Source: Listeria monocytogenes
GTDB taxonomy: Bacteria > Bacillota > Bacilli > Lactobacillales > Listeriaceae
DNA length: 64,000 bases
Direction: 5' to 3'
Assembly: GCF_013282665.1 (NCBI RefSeq)
Contig: NZ_CP054041.1
Location: 2,028,001-2,092,000 of the forward strand
This document shows, piece after piece, positions 34,291 to 44,364 of the stretch. The notes under the pieces were generated by a model, which saw nothing but the letters and a program-made list of their open reading frames with translations, made no database searches and was not told where the DNA came from. How positions within the stretch are numbered: the stretch's first letter is position 1; each line of letters begins with the position of its first letter. The position numbers and the translations under genes were made by a program.

Positions 34291-35559
34291 ATGAACAACA
34301 AAGTGATGGATTTTATGACAAATAAATTTGCGCCAAAAGTAAATAAAGTTGTTAAAAATCCTTGGATATCAGCAATTCAAGATGCAATTATGTCTGCGCT
34401 TCCGCTCGTTTTTGTCGGTTCTTTAGTCACCATCGTTTCACTACTTAAAAATTTATTTCCCGGCATGCCTGACTTTTCGATGATAAGTAATTTTTCGTTT
34501 GGAATGTTTGGGTTAGTTGTAGCCTTTTTAATCCCATACTATCTGATGGAGAAAAAAGGAAATAGCAGCCAAAAGTTAATTTCTGGCGCAACTGGACTTG
34601 TTCTATTTTTAATGCTACTATTTCCAACTATTTCAGCAGACGGGGACGCCGTTTTCATTTTATCTAGATTTGGAGCGACAGGGATGTTCTTATCAATTAC
34701 AACTGGATTATTTGTTGGTTGTGTAATGAACTTTGCTGCGAAGCGATCATTTTTCAGTGAAGATACACCGATTCCAGATTTTGTTGTTGGTTGGTTCAAT
34801 AGCTTGTTACCAATTACATTTATTCTGATTGTTGGTTGGTTAATAACTGTTCAATTTAACATTGATTTCTTTGAAGTGATTGTGGCAGTGTTTAGCCCGC
34901 TCGCGTCAATCGTTCAATCTTATCCAGGCTTTGTGCTTTCGGTTTTCATTCCAGCATTTCTTTATACATTCGGGATTTCTGGTTGGGTAATGATGCCAGC
35001 GATTTACCCGGTTTATATGGCAGGACTCGCAGAAAACTCACAAGCCGTAGCAAATGGCGCAAGTGCATCAAATATTGCAACACAAGAAACTGTATACGCC
35101 TTAATTTCCATCGGCGGGGTCGGTACAACCCTATCACTATCGCTCATGATGCTAATTTTAAGTAAATCCTTACAACTAAAAGCAATCGGAAAAGCCGTTA
35201 TTGTCCCATCAATTTTTAACATCAACGAACCATTATTTTTTGGGGCACCAATTGCCTTTAATCCCTATCTAATGATTCCAACGTGGATTAATGCTTTCTT
35301 AGTTCCAAGCATCGCCTATTTTGTTATGTCGATGAACTTAGTAAATATTCCCGCGCAATCATTCTTACTATGGTACATGCCATACCCCGTAACATCTTAT
35401 CTTGCAACACAAGATTTCCGAGGTGTGATTGCTTGTTTAGCAATTATCGTCATTACATGGCTTGTCTACTTGCCATTCTTTAAAGCATACGACAACTCAT
35501 TACTCAAACAAGAAAAATTAGACGCAATCGAATCAGAGAAAGAAATGGTAACAAATTGA
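34291..35559 (+). CDS. PTS cellobiose/lactose-family IIC permease
   Basis: 422 residues, ten or so membrane segments. NKVMDFMTNKFAPKVNKVVKNPWISAIQDAIMSALPLVFVGS is the usual N-terminus, and SIFNINEPLFFGAPIAFNPYLMIP is the conserved substrate-binding loop of the lactose/cellobiose family. It forms the sugar channel with the IIB encoded 4 nt upstream and the IIA encoded directly downstream. Its end overlaps the short upstream extension of the IIA reading frame. Confidence 0.93.
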   Translation: MNNKVMDFMTNKFAPKVNKVVKNPWISAIQDAIMSALPLVFVGSLVTIVSLLKNLFPGMPDFSMISNFSFGMFGLVVAFLIPYYLMEKKGNSSQKLISGATGLVLFLMLLFPTISADGDAVFILSRFGATGMFLSITTGLFVGCVMNFAAKRSFFSEDTPIPDFVVGWFNSLLPITFILIVGWLITVQFNIDFFEVIVAVFSPLASIVQSYPGFVLSVFIPAFLYTFGISGWVMMPAIYPVYMAGLAENSQAVANGASASNIATQETVYALISIGGVGTTLSLSLMMLILSKSLQLKAIGKAVIVPSIFNINEPLFFGAPIAFNPYLMIPTWINAFLVPSIAYFVMSMNLVNIPAQSFLLWYMPYPVTSYLATQDFRGVIACLAIIVITWLVYLPFFKAYDNSLLKQEKLDAIESEKEMVTN

Positions 35560-35573
35560 TTGGAGGAACTAAA

Positions 35574-37387
<1,814 letters not shown>

Positions 37388-37459
37388 TGTAAAAGAGCGC
37401 CAGTTGTGGTAGTTGATAGCTAATACAACTGGCTTTCGATATATAGGGGGTAACAAAAA

Positions 37460-39358
37460 ATGGATACTCAAAAAGAAATACTAGCTTATTTGCATAAACA
37501 GGAAAATAAGTGGGTTACCTCAAATGAGTTAGCAGCTTTTTGCGAGTGTACAACACGAACCATTCGTAACAACATTTCTAAGATAAATGAAGTGACACCA
37601 AATTTAATTCGTTCTGCAAAACAAGGTTATCAAATCAATCAACGTATTCCATTTGAACTTCAGACAGAAAGTGATGTAACAGAAAGAAAGTCAAAACTCT
37701 TACTCGAATTAATTAAAAACTCTACTAAAGGCGTTGACTTGTTTGAACTTGCGGATATTTTGTATATTTCAGAAGTAACCTTAAAAAAAGACATCCAACA
37801 ATTAAAAAACGAGCTAAAAGAAGCCGATGTCCAAATCGTCACCAGTAAAGACCGAATCAAATTAATCGGAAAAGAACGTGCCAAACGAAAATATATGATT
37901 TCCTTGCTATACGAAGAAGGTGGATACCGTGAAAGTATCAAAAGTCGCATTCAAGAAATGATTGAATTTGTTTCTATCGACAAACTGCAAAACATCGTAA
38001 AAGAAGTTTTAGCGGAAGAATCCATTACAACCAATCAATATTCGATGATGAACATTGTCTTACATTACGCCATTAGCATCGTCCGAATTCAACAAGGAAA
38101 TACGCTCATCGAAACGCAAAAAACACTCATTCAAAAACACTCCAAAGAATACGAAATATCGAAAAAAATTGCTGAAATTCTCTCGGAAGAATATCAAATC
38201 CATTTTTCAGAGGCAGAGACAAAACAACTCGGACTTTTATATGTTGGCTTGCAAAATGAACAATCTGCTAATGCCAATCATGGCGAACTGGACCAATTTG
38301 TCGATAAAAAAATCATCGAAGCACTTAAAAGCGTGCTTGCCAATGTGGAAGAAACCTATCTCATTGATCTCCAAAATGAGCAACTTTTTATCAAGCTAGC
38401 GATTCACGTCCAAAGCCTATACTATCGCTCGCGTTACAAAGCGTACACCAGAAATTTAAGCTTACTTGATATCAAAACGTCCTACCCTGTCACTTTTGAC
38501 ATTGCTGTTTACATTTCTTCTTTGCTACAAGAAAAACTAACAATTGACTTTAACGAAGACGAAATTTCCTTTATCGCGCTGCATATCGGCTCTTTTCTAG
38601 AAAGTGAAAACCGTGATTATATTCGCTTAGAAATAGGCCTACTTATTGAGGATTATCACGATTTAAGAACAAATATGCTGAAAAAACTGCGCGCACGATT
38701 TGAAAATGAAGCTACCATCAAACTGATAGAAAACGAGGATTATGAAGATAATTTTGATATTATCTTAACAACAAACCGTGATATTGCTCTTGAAAAAGCG
38801 GGTTCCATTTTTATTCATCCATTACTAACGATGAAGGATATCAAGAAAATCAGCAATCGAATCCAAACAAAGAAAAAAATCTTAGAAAATCACTTGCGAG
38901 GTCAACAAATTGATCGCTATATCGTTCGTTCCCTCTATGCCAACCAAATTGACCCCTCAGAACTGACACCCGCAAAAATCAGAGAGCAAATGATTTCTAA
39001 AATGGAAAAACAGACCTTCGTCACGCCGGAGTTTAAAGAAAAAGTCGAAAAAAGGGAACAAATGGCGCCAACAAGCTTTCCATCCGGCATTGCTATACCA
39101 CATTCTATCAAGAATGATGCCCTTCAAAGCGGTGTATCCATAATGACGCTGCAAGAACCGATTTATTGGAATGACGTCAAAATAAAAATAATTGCCCTCG
39201 TCGCCATCAGTAAAAAAGATGCGACAGAGTTCAATGATTTTTTTGAAAAATTTGTAGAAATCGTCTCCGAACCAATCAACACGAAACGTTTATCAATGGC
39301 TGAAAGTTTCGAGGCGTTCATTCAGAAATTAAAAATGATGATGGAAGAAAATGAGTAA
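37460..39358 (+). CDS. BglG/LicR-type transcriptional activator with PRD and PTS domains
   Basis: 632 residues. Two N-terminal helix-turn-helix segments (CECTTRTIRNNISKINEV and ILYISEVTLKKDIQQL) precede two PRDs (about 190-290 and 305-400). A IIB-like segment comes next, with FDIILTTNRDIALEKAGSIF. The last is a mannitol/fructose-type IIA domain with FPSGIAIPHSIKND (phospho-His). PRD2 has conserved His in LAIHVQSLYYRSR and IALHIGSFLESE. In PRD1 only LHYAISIVRIQ is clear; the second position reads GLLYVGLQNE without His. It probably activates the PTS operon when the substrate is transported. It is transcribed as the last gene, 72 nt after the glucosidase. Confidence 0.9.
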   Translation: MDTQKEILAYLHKQENKWVTSNELAAFCECTTRTIRNNISKINEVTPNLIRSAKQGYQINQRIPFELQTESDVTERKSKLLLELIKNSTKGVDLFELADILYISEVTLKKDIQQLKNELKEADVQIVTSKDRIKLIGKERAKRKYMISLLYEEGGYRESIKSRIQEMIEFVSIDKLQNIVKEVLAEESITTNQYSMMNIVLHYAISIVRIQQGNTLIETQKTLIQKHSKEYEISKKIAEILSEEYQIHFSEAETKQLGLLYVGLQNEQSANANHGELDQFVDKKIIEALKSVLANVEETYLIDLQNEQLFIKLAIHVQSLYYRSRYKAYTRNLSLLDIKTSYPVTFDIAVYISSLLQEKLTIDFNEDEISFIALHIGSFLESENRDYIRLEIGLLIEDYHDLRTNMLKKLRARFENEATIKLIENEDYEDNFDIILTTNRDIALEKAGSIFIHPLLTMKDIKKISNRIQTKKKILENHLRGQQIDRYIVRSLYANQIDPSELTPAKIREQMISKMEKQTFVTPEFKEKVEKREQMAPTSFPSGIAIPHSIKNDALQSGVSIMTLQEPIYWNDVKIKIIALVAISKKDATEFNDFFEKFVEIVSEPINTKRLSMAESFEAFIQKLKMMMEENE

Positions 39359-39406
39359 ATGACAACAGACTAAGCCGTGGATTTCAAATGACACGGCTTA
39401 TAAAGG

Positions 39407-39435
39407 TTGAAGTAACAATCAAATTGCGCTATAAT
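39407..39435 (+). promoter_or_regulatory. Sigma-A promoter of the ABC-F leader
   Basis: TTGAAG (39407-39412), 17 nt, TATAAT (39430-39435). The transcription start would be near 39442, giving a 206-nt leader. Confidence 0.75.
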
Positions 39436-39472
39436 ATATTCATCAAACGTAAAGGAGTGTTATCTTAAGCCA

Positions 39473-39484
39473 ATGAAATTCTAA
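39473..39484 (+). CDS. Three-codon leader peptide MKF in the attenuator
   Basis: ATG-AAA-TTC-TAA, 15 nt after GGAG (39454-39457), just before the terminator hairpin. Stalling of a ribosome here would be the sensing event. The spacing to the ribosome site is longer than usual, so the assignment rests on position. Confidence 0.5.
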   Translation: MKF

Positions 39485-39513
39485 TCCTGTATTATATGAA
39501 AAAATGAAGAAAG

Positions 39514-39543
39514 CTATCCAATTATCGGATAGAAACTTTTTTT
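39514..39543 (+). terminator. Terminator-like hairpin in the ABC-F leader
   Basis: CTATCC and GGATAG form a 6-bp stem with a 7-nt loop, then AAAC and seven T residues. It lies inside the leader, before the coding start. Confidence 0.6.
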
Positions 39544-39647
39544 CGGACGGGATTCGTATGTTCATTTCGCATGATAACTCTAGCTATAGGCCTTTTTGGC
39601 GTAGCCTCGCGGATTCCTCTCTGAAAATATTCAGGAGGTTATTTTTT

Positions 39648-41219
39648 ATGTCTACAATCGAAATAAATCAATTAAAAATAGAAGTAGCAGACAGAGTTTT
39701 AGTAGAAATTCCTCATCTGCTAGTTAGTAAAAAAGCAAGAATCGGCATTATCGGTCAAAATGGTCTCGGGAAAACAACACTAATGGAAGTAATTGCTGGA
39801 GCTAAAGAAGCGACATCTGGCACGGTGACTACACAAGGAAAACTTGCTTACATTAAACAACTTTCCACGGATACAAGTACGAAAAGCGGCGGCGAAAAAA
39901 CAAGAAAAGCCATCCAATATGCAATGCGTCAAAATCCAAGTGTTCTCCTAGCAGACGAACCAACAAGCAATCTCGATGTCGAAAGCGTCCAACATTTAGA
40001 ACGTCAGTGGAGTGATTTCCACGGTGCACTCATAATTATCTCACATGACCGCGCTTTTTTAGATGCACTCTGTACAGAAATATGGGAAATCAAAAATCAA
40101 AAAATTCATGTATACAAAGGGAACTACCATGCGTATTTAGAACAAAAACAACAACAAGAAAACCAAGCAGAACTTGCATATAAAGAATTTAAAAATAAAA
40201 AGAAACAGTTACAAGCGTCCCAAACGTATCATGAAATCGAAGCCGGTCGCATCGTTAAACCAGGGAAACGGCTAAACAACAAAGAAGCCAGCGCATTTAA
40301 AGCCGGAAAAGGCACACAACAAAAGAAACAACACAGTACCATCAAAGCTTTAGAAAAGCGAGTGGAACGGCTCGGCAATGTCGAAAAACCACGTACAACT
40401 AAACCAATCAAAATGATTACACCAGATAATCGCGTTATAAAAAAAGGCAATACGATACTAAGTGCCAAAGAAACAACCTATGAAATTGCTGGTCGAAAAC
40501 TATTTGAAACAAATACTTTTTCTATCAAAGCAGGAGATAAAGTGGCACTCATCGGTGAAAATGCGAGTGGGAAAACTACTTTTTTAAAAGAAATCATCCA
40601 AGAAAATCCTAATCTCCTATGTAATCCCCAAGCGAAAATTGCTTATTTTGACCAAGAATTAAATGGATTAAACCAAACAAAATCCCTTTTAGAAAACATC
40701 ACGGAAATCAGCGTTCAAACGAAGCAAGTAATCAGAGAAGTACTAGGTAGTATGCATTTTAAAGAAAGCGATTTGCATAAGGAAGTGCACATGCTCTCTG
40801 GCGGAGAACGAGTGAAATTGCTGCTCAGTATGCTCCTTGTTAGTGACGCCAATTTCTTAATTCTTGATGAACCAACGAACTATTTGGATATCTACGCAAT
40901 GGAAGCACTAGAGGCGTTAATCAAACAATTTGCAGGGACAGTACTTTTCGTTTCTCATGATAGAACTTTTGTTAATCATGTGGCGGAACAATTACTCGTC
41001 ATCGAAAATAATGAAATGACTTTCCACCGAATGACTTTCGCGGAATATGAAGAAAGTAAAGGACCAACTCGCATTACAGAAGAAGATAAGTTGATTTTAG
41101 AAATGCGTATGTCAGAAATTGCGGCAAAACTTATGCAACCCAATTTAAAGCCCACAGAAAAAGCCATACTCGAACAAGATTATCAAGATATTATCACAAA
41201 AAGACAACAATTTAGTTGA
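39648..41219 (+). CDS. ABC-F ribosome-protection protein (Lmo0919/VgaL-like)
   Basis: 523 residues from the ATG at 39648, with AGGAGG upstream; the frame is open 48 codons further, but that stretch is the structured leader. Two ABC domains without membrane segments: Walker A GIIGQNGLGKTTLMEV, signature SGGEKTRKA, Walker B VLLADEPTSNLD; then ALIGENASGKTTFL, LSGGERVKLLLS and LILDEPTNYLD. The linker between them is basic and helical (YKEFKNKKKQLQ...), as in ABC-F proteins that expel lincosamide, streptogramin A and pleuromutilin drugs from the ribosome. The EGD-e counterpart confers lincomycin resistance. Its attenuator leader fits antibiotic induction. Confidence 0.93.
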   Translation: MSTIEINQLKIEVADRVLVEIPHLLVSKKARIGIIGQNGLGKTTLMEVIAGAKEATSGTVTTQGKLAYIKQLSTDTSTKSGGEKTRKAIQYAMRQNPSVLLADEPTSNLDVESVQHLERQWSDFHGALIIISHDRAFLDALCTEIWEIKNQKIHVYKGNYHAYLEQKQQQENQAELAYKEFKNKKKQLQASQTYHEIEAGRIVKPGKRLNNKEASAFKAGKGTQQKKQHSTIKALEKRVERLGNVEKPRTTKPIKMITPDNRVIKKGNTILSAKETTYEIAGRKLFETNTFSIKAGDKVALIGENASGKTTFLKEIIQENPNLLCNPQAKIAYFDQELNGLNQTKSLLENITEISVQTKQVIREVLGSMHFKESDLHKEVHMLSGGERVKLLLSMLLVSDANFLILDEPTNYLDIYAMEALEALIKQFAGTVLFVSHDRTFVNHVAEQLLVIENNEMTFHRMTFAEYEESKGPTRITEEDKLILEMRMSEIAAKLMQPNLKPTEKAILEQDYQDIITKRQQFS

Positions 41220-41234
41220 ATTGTTGTCTTTTTA
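41206..41234 (+). terminator. Rho-independent terminator
   Basis: ACAACAAT and ATTGTTGT form a stem followed by a T run, overlapping the ABC-F stop codon. Confidence 0.8.
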
Positions 41235-41244
41235 TTCGAGCCCA

Positions 41245-41265
41245 ATAAATGATATAGTCATTTAT
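41245..41265 (+). promoter_or_regulatory. Palindrome upstream of the UPF0718 permease gene
   Basis: ATAAATGA-TATAG-TCATTTAT is a perfect 8-bp inverted repeat, 76 nt before the ATG. It could be an operator. A second, weaker pair ATCTTTT/AAAAGAT lies downstream. No known consensus is matched. Confidence 0.35.
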
Positions 41266-41340
41266 CTTTTACTTGATTTCTGCAAAAGATAGGCTTAGAA
41301 TCAAATAGTTATTAAAAAGAGTAAAGAAAGAAGGAATCCC

Positions 41341-42381
41341 ATGTTTAGTCATCTTCCGGATTCATTCCTCCAAATGAATACCATTTTTATTTCTATTTTG
41401 ATTGAGGCACTGCCGTTTGTATTAATTGGAGTATTTATTGCTGGCTTTATTCAAATGTTTATATCAGAACAATTTATTGCCCGTGTTATCCCCAAAAATA
41501 AATTTCTAGCAGTCATTGTTGGCTCGCTTATCGGTGTATTTTTCCCTTCCTGTGAATGTGGAATTGTTCCTATCGTTCGTAATTTACTGGCAAAAGGGGT
41601 ACCGCTTCATGCTGGTATTGCCTTCATGCTTACCGCTCCTATTATCAACCCAGTAGTATTATTTTCGACCTATGTTGCATTTGGTAGTACGTGGGAAGTT
41701 CCATTGCTACGTGTTGCGGGAAGTCTTGTAGTAGCTCTCGTTGTCGGAAATATTATCGCTTATTTTTATAAAGGAACTGGACTCAAAGAGCGCTTTTTAA
41801 AATATGAAGCAGCTAGTGAAAAAGTGGCTGTTCCAGCAACAAATCTAGCGCTTGCTGGTGGTCCTTCTGAAAGTACGACAACTAATTTCCAAGCGCTAGC
41901 AAGCGACGTAGCACATACAGAAGACGCTCATAAAGGACATGCGCACCATCATCACGGTGAGGAGCACACACATACAAAAATGACACTGAGTCAAAAAATA
42001 TGGCATACTGTGCAGCACGCCGTCGATGAATTTTTCTCTGTAGGTAAATACCTTGTATTTGGTTCATTGATTGCCGCAGCGATGCAAACATATATTAAAA
42101 CATCGACGCTCGTTTCGATAGGCCACGGTCCGATTTTATCGATTTTACTTATGATGGTCCTTGCTTTTGTATTGTCCCTTTGCTCTGAAGCAGATGCCTT
42201 TATTGGCGCTTCTTTCCGTAGTGTTTTCTCCACACAATCCATCGTTGCCTTTTTAGTGTTCGGCCCAATGCTTGATATTAAAAATCTAATGATGATGTTA
42301 GGCGCATTTAAAGCAAAATTTGTCTTATTAATTGTTACTAGTGTAACGATTGTTGTCTTTTTATACGCCTTAGTTATTTAA
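41341..42381 (+). CDS. UPF0718 permease with His-rich loop
   Basis: 346 residues, about eight membrane segments. FPSCECGIVPIVRNLLAKGVPLHAGIAFMLTAPIINP is the conserved CEC motif of the family; the C-terminal LSLCSEADAFIGASF repeats the Cys-Glu theme. Between the halves lies a cytoplasmic or external loop of about 60 residues with HAHHHHGEEHTHTK, a likely metal-binding stretch. The next gene encodes a TIGR03943 protein 18 nt downstream. The B. subtilis pair YcgR-YcgQ has the same arrangement. Metal or thiol transport is inference from the motif. Confidence 0.88.
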   Translation: MFSHLPDSFLQMNTIFISILIEALPFVLIGVFIAGFIQMFISEQFIARVIPKNKFLAVIVGSLIGVFFPSCECGIVPIVRNLLAKGVPLHAGIAFMLTAPIINPVVLFSTYVAFGSTWEVPLLRVAGSLVVALVVGNIIAYFYKGTGLKERFLKYEAASEKVAVPATNLALAGGPSESTTTNFQALASDVAHTEDAHKGHAHHHHGEEHTHTKMTLSQKIWHTVQHAVDEFFSVGKYLVFGSLIAAAMQTYIKTSTLVSIGHGPILSILLMMVLAFVLSLCSEADAFIGASFRSVFSTQSIVAFLVFGPMLDIKNLMMMLGAFKAKFVLLIVTSVTIVVFLYALVI

Positions 42382-42399
42382 CCGAAAGTAGGTGAGCAG

Positions 42400-43239
42400 A
42401 TGTTTCGCGTTTTTATTTTATTTGGATTTGGTTTTTATTTGATGCAGCTTCATATTTCTGGTGACATCAGTAAATATATTAATATGAAGTACGCTTATTT
42501 ATCTTTTTCTGCGATGATTGCCGCATTCTTACTTGCGATTATTCAACTTATTATGGTGTTTCGCGATGAAGATATTGGAGCAAAAACAGAACATATGGGG
42601 CACACCCATGATGGCGAAAATACTATTTTGAAAAAAATTATGGTCTATGGTTTGCTTTCTTATGCCTTGATTGCAGGTTTTCTTTTCCCTGTCGCAACGC
42701 TTGATTCGACTATTGTTTCAGCAAAAGGTTTTCACTTTCCGAAAAACAATGCAGCTGGAGACGATCCATACGCTCAAAATCAATTTTTAAGACCAGATAC
42801 AAGTGGCTACTTTGGGGAAACAGATTATGAAAAAATGATGGCGAAAGAAAAAGCAGAAATCATTGATCAAAACCCAATTAAAGTCAATGATAGTAATTAC
42901 TTAATGACGATGGAAATTCTTTATAATTATCCAGGGGAGTTTACTGGCAAACAAATCGAATTTACCGGTTTTGTTTATAATGATGAAGTCACCCAAGATA
43001 ATAACTTGTTCTTGTTTCGTTTTGGAATTATTCACTGTGTGGCTGATTCTGGTGTGTTTGGAATGCTCGTCCAAATGCCCGAAAAAACCGATTTGAAAAA
43101 CGATACTTGGCTTACAGTAAAAGGAACCATCACCCAAGAATATTATTCCCCGTTCAAAATGAACATCCCATCTGTACAAGTAGAAAGTTATAAAGAAGTA
43201 GCAAAACCAAAATCAGTTTATGTCTATCGTAAATATTAA
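42400..43239 (+). CDS. TIGR03943 (DUF1980) family protein, YcgQ-like
   Basis: 279 residues. Three or four membrane segments near the N-terminus (LFGFGFYLMQLHISGDISKYIN and VYGLLSYALIAGFLFP), with a short HMGHTHDGE His motif between them. A large C-terminal outside domain contains FTGFVYNDEVTQDNNLFLFRFGIIHCVADSGVFGMLVQMP, where the conserved Cys lies. It is coupled with the UPF0718 permease, its usual partner. The role in metal handling is inferred from the family. Confidence 0.88.
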   Translation: MFRVFILFGFGFYLMQLHISGDISKYINMKYAYLSFSAMIAAFLLAIIQLIMVFRDEDIGAKTEHMGHTHDGENTILKKIMVYGLLSYALIAGFLFPVATLDSTIVSAKGFHFPKNNAAGDDPYAQNQFLRPDTSGYFGETDYEKMMAKEKAEIIDQNPIKVNDSNYLMTMEILYNYPGEFTGKQIEFTGFVYNDEVTQDNNLFLFRFGIIHCVADSGVFGMLVQMPEKTDLKNDTWLTVKGTITQEYYSPFKMNIPSVQVESYKEVAKPKSVYVYRKY

Positions 43240-43327
43240 ATCGCTACTTGCGGATTTATGCAGCTTGCGTTATCCTTAAATAAAGCTGTTTACGTTTTCA
43301 CGAATGAATTAAAGGATGGAACATTGA

Positions 43328-44248
43328 ATGAATGATTACAACCACTACTTTCATTTCCCACGAGAAGAATGGCGCAAGCTGGAAGTGAGTAAGGACCAAA
43401 TTTTAACTGCAGAGGAATTGGAAGAAATACGTGGTTTAAATGACCGAATTTCTTTACAAGACATCTCTGAAATCTATTTACCACTAATAAAACTAATTGC
43501 GATTCAATACCATGAAGCAATTTTTATTCATGGCGAAAAAATGGAATACTTAAAGAAAAAAGAATCGCGTGCACCATTTATTATTGCATTAGCTGGAAGT
43601 GTGGCTGTTGGAAAAAGTACGACTGCACGCGTTTTCAAATTAATGCTTGATCGCTGGTTCTCCAAAACCAGACAAGTAGAGCTTGTGACGACAGACGGCT
43701 TTCTTTATCCTAACAAAGTTTTAGAAGAACGCGGTATCATGGACAAAAAAGGCTTCCCGGAAAGCTACGACCGAGATCGCTTTGCTAAGTTTTTAACTGA
43801 CTTAAAAGCAAATAAAGAAGATGTCGAAATACCACTTTATTCGCATTTTACCTATGATGTTTTAGACGAAACGCGCGTGATTCATAATCCAGATATCGTC
43901 ATTATTGAAGGCATCAATGTTCTTCAAGCGGATCAACATGAGAGCCTGTTTCCAAGTGACTTCTTTGATTTCTCGGTTTATATGGATGCTAATGAGTCTG
44001 ATATCAAAAAATGGTATTTAGAGCGCTTCTTCATGCTTCGTGAAACAGCTTTCCAAGACGAAAGCTCTTATTTCCACCCGTATACTAAAATTAGCGAGCA
44101 AGAAGCAGAAACATTTGCACTTGGGGTTTGGGATACAATCAACGGTGTCAACTTAAAAGAAAACATTGAGAAAACAAAATATCGAGCCGACTTAGTGCTG
44201 CATAAAGGCACTGATCATCTTATATCAGACATTTATTTACGTAAATAA
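43328..44248 (+). CDS. coaA: Pantothenate kinase type I
   Basis: 306 residues. FIIALAGSVAVGKSTTARVFKLML is the Walker A P-loop of CoaA. The motifs VELVTTDGFLYPNKVLEERG, KGFPESYDRDRFAKFLTDLKA and PDIVIIEGINVLQ follow the family closely. It catalyses the first step of CoA synthesis (pantothenate to 4'-phosphopantothenate). The ribosome site AAAGGATGG lies before the ATG. It stands alone, followed by a terminator. Its upstream 88 nt contains no clear promoter. Confidence 0.96.
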   Translation: MNDYNHYFHFPREEWRKLEVSKDQILTAEELEEIRGLNDRISLQDISEIYLPLIKLIAIQYHEAIFIHGEKMEYLKKKESRAPFIIALAGSVAVGKSTTARVFKLMLDRWFSKTRQVELVTTDGFLYPNKVLEERGIMDKKGFPESYDRDRFAKFLTDLKANKEDVEIPLYSHFTYDVLDETRVIHNPDIVIIEGINVLQADQHESLFPSDFFDFSVYMDANESDIKKWYLERFFMLRETAFQDESSYFHPYTKISEQEAETFALGVWDTINGVNLKENIEKTKYRADLVLHKGTDHLISDIYLRK

Positions 44249-44250
44249 CC

Positions 44251-44295
44251 GAATGCTAATAGAAGGAAACTTCTTGATGCATTCGGTTTTTTCTT
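44251..44295 (+). terminator. Rho-independent terminator
   Basis: CGAATGC and GCATTCG form a stem over a long loop and are followed by GTTTTTT. Confidence 0.7.
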
Positions 44296-44321
44296 TACAT
44301 TGGATAAAATCCGAGTATAAT
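44294..44321 (+). promoter_or_regulatory. Promoter of the ABC exporter operon
   Basis: TTTACA (44294-44299), 16 nt, TATAAT (44316-44321), followed 7 nt later by a TetR-type palindrome. Confidence 0.65.
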
Positions 44322-44327
44322 CATAAG

Positions 44328-44341
44328 TGAGTAATCACTCA
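44328..44341 (+). promoter_or_regulatory. TetR-type operator
   Basis: TGAGT-AATC-ACTCA is a perfect short inverted repeat at the presumed transcription start. It is the likely binding site of the TetR-like regulator encoded third in the operon. Confidence 0.55.
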
Positions 44342-44364
44342 TTTTTAGAAAGGGAGGGAAAGCA

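Larger units (their letters stand above)
39442..39647 (+). ncRNA. rli53: Rli53-like antibiotic-responsive attenuator leader
   Basis: This is the leader of the ABC-F gene. A GGAG and a three-codon reading frame (Met-Lys-Phe-stop, 39473-39484) are followed by a hairpin CTATCC/GGATAG (39514-39532) and a U tract (39537-39543). The RBS of the ABC-F gene is itself inside a hairpin: CCTCTCTGAA pairs with TTCAGGAGG (about 39617-39640). From memory, L. monocytogenes Rli53 upstream of lmo0919 attenuates transcription and opens when ribosomes stall on a short uORF in the presence of antibiotic. Confidence 0.75.

Noticed and set aside
39371..39400. AAGCCGTG/CACGGCTT inverted repeat after the PRD regulator gene, considered as terminator
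   Set aside because: There is no T run after the stem, so I did not list it as an intrinsic terminator, although it may still protect the 3' end.
39504..39647. 48-codon N-terminal extension of the ABC-F gene
   Set aside because: No ribosome site precedes it and it coincides with the terminator and the RBS-sequestering hairpins of the leader. The ATG at 39648 with AGGAGG is the better start.
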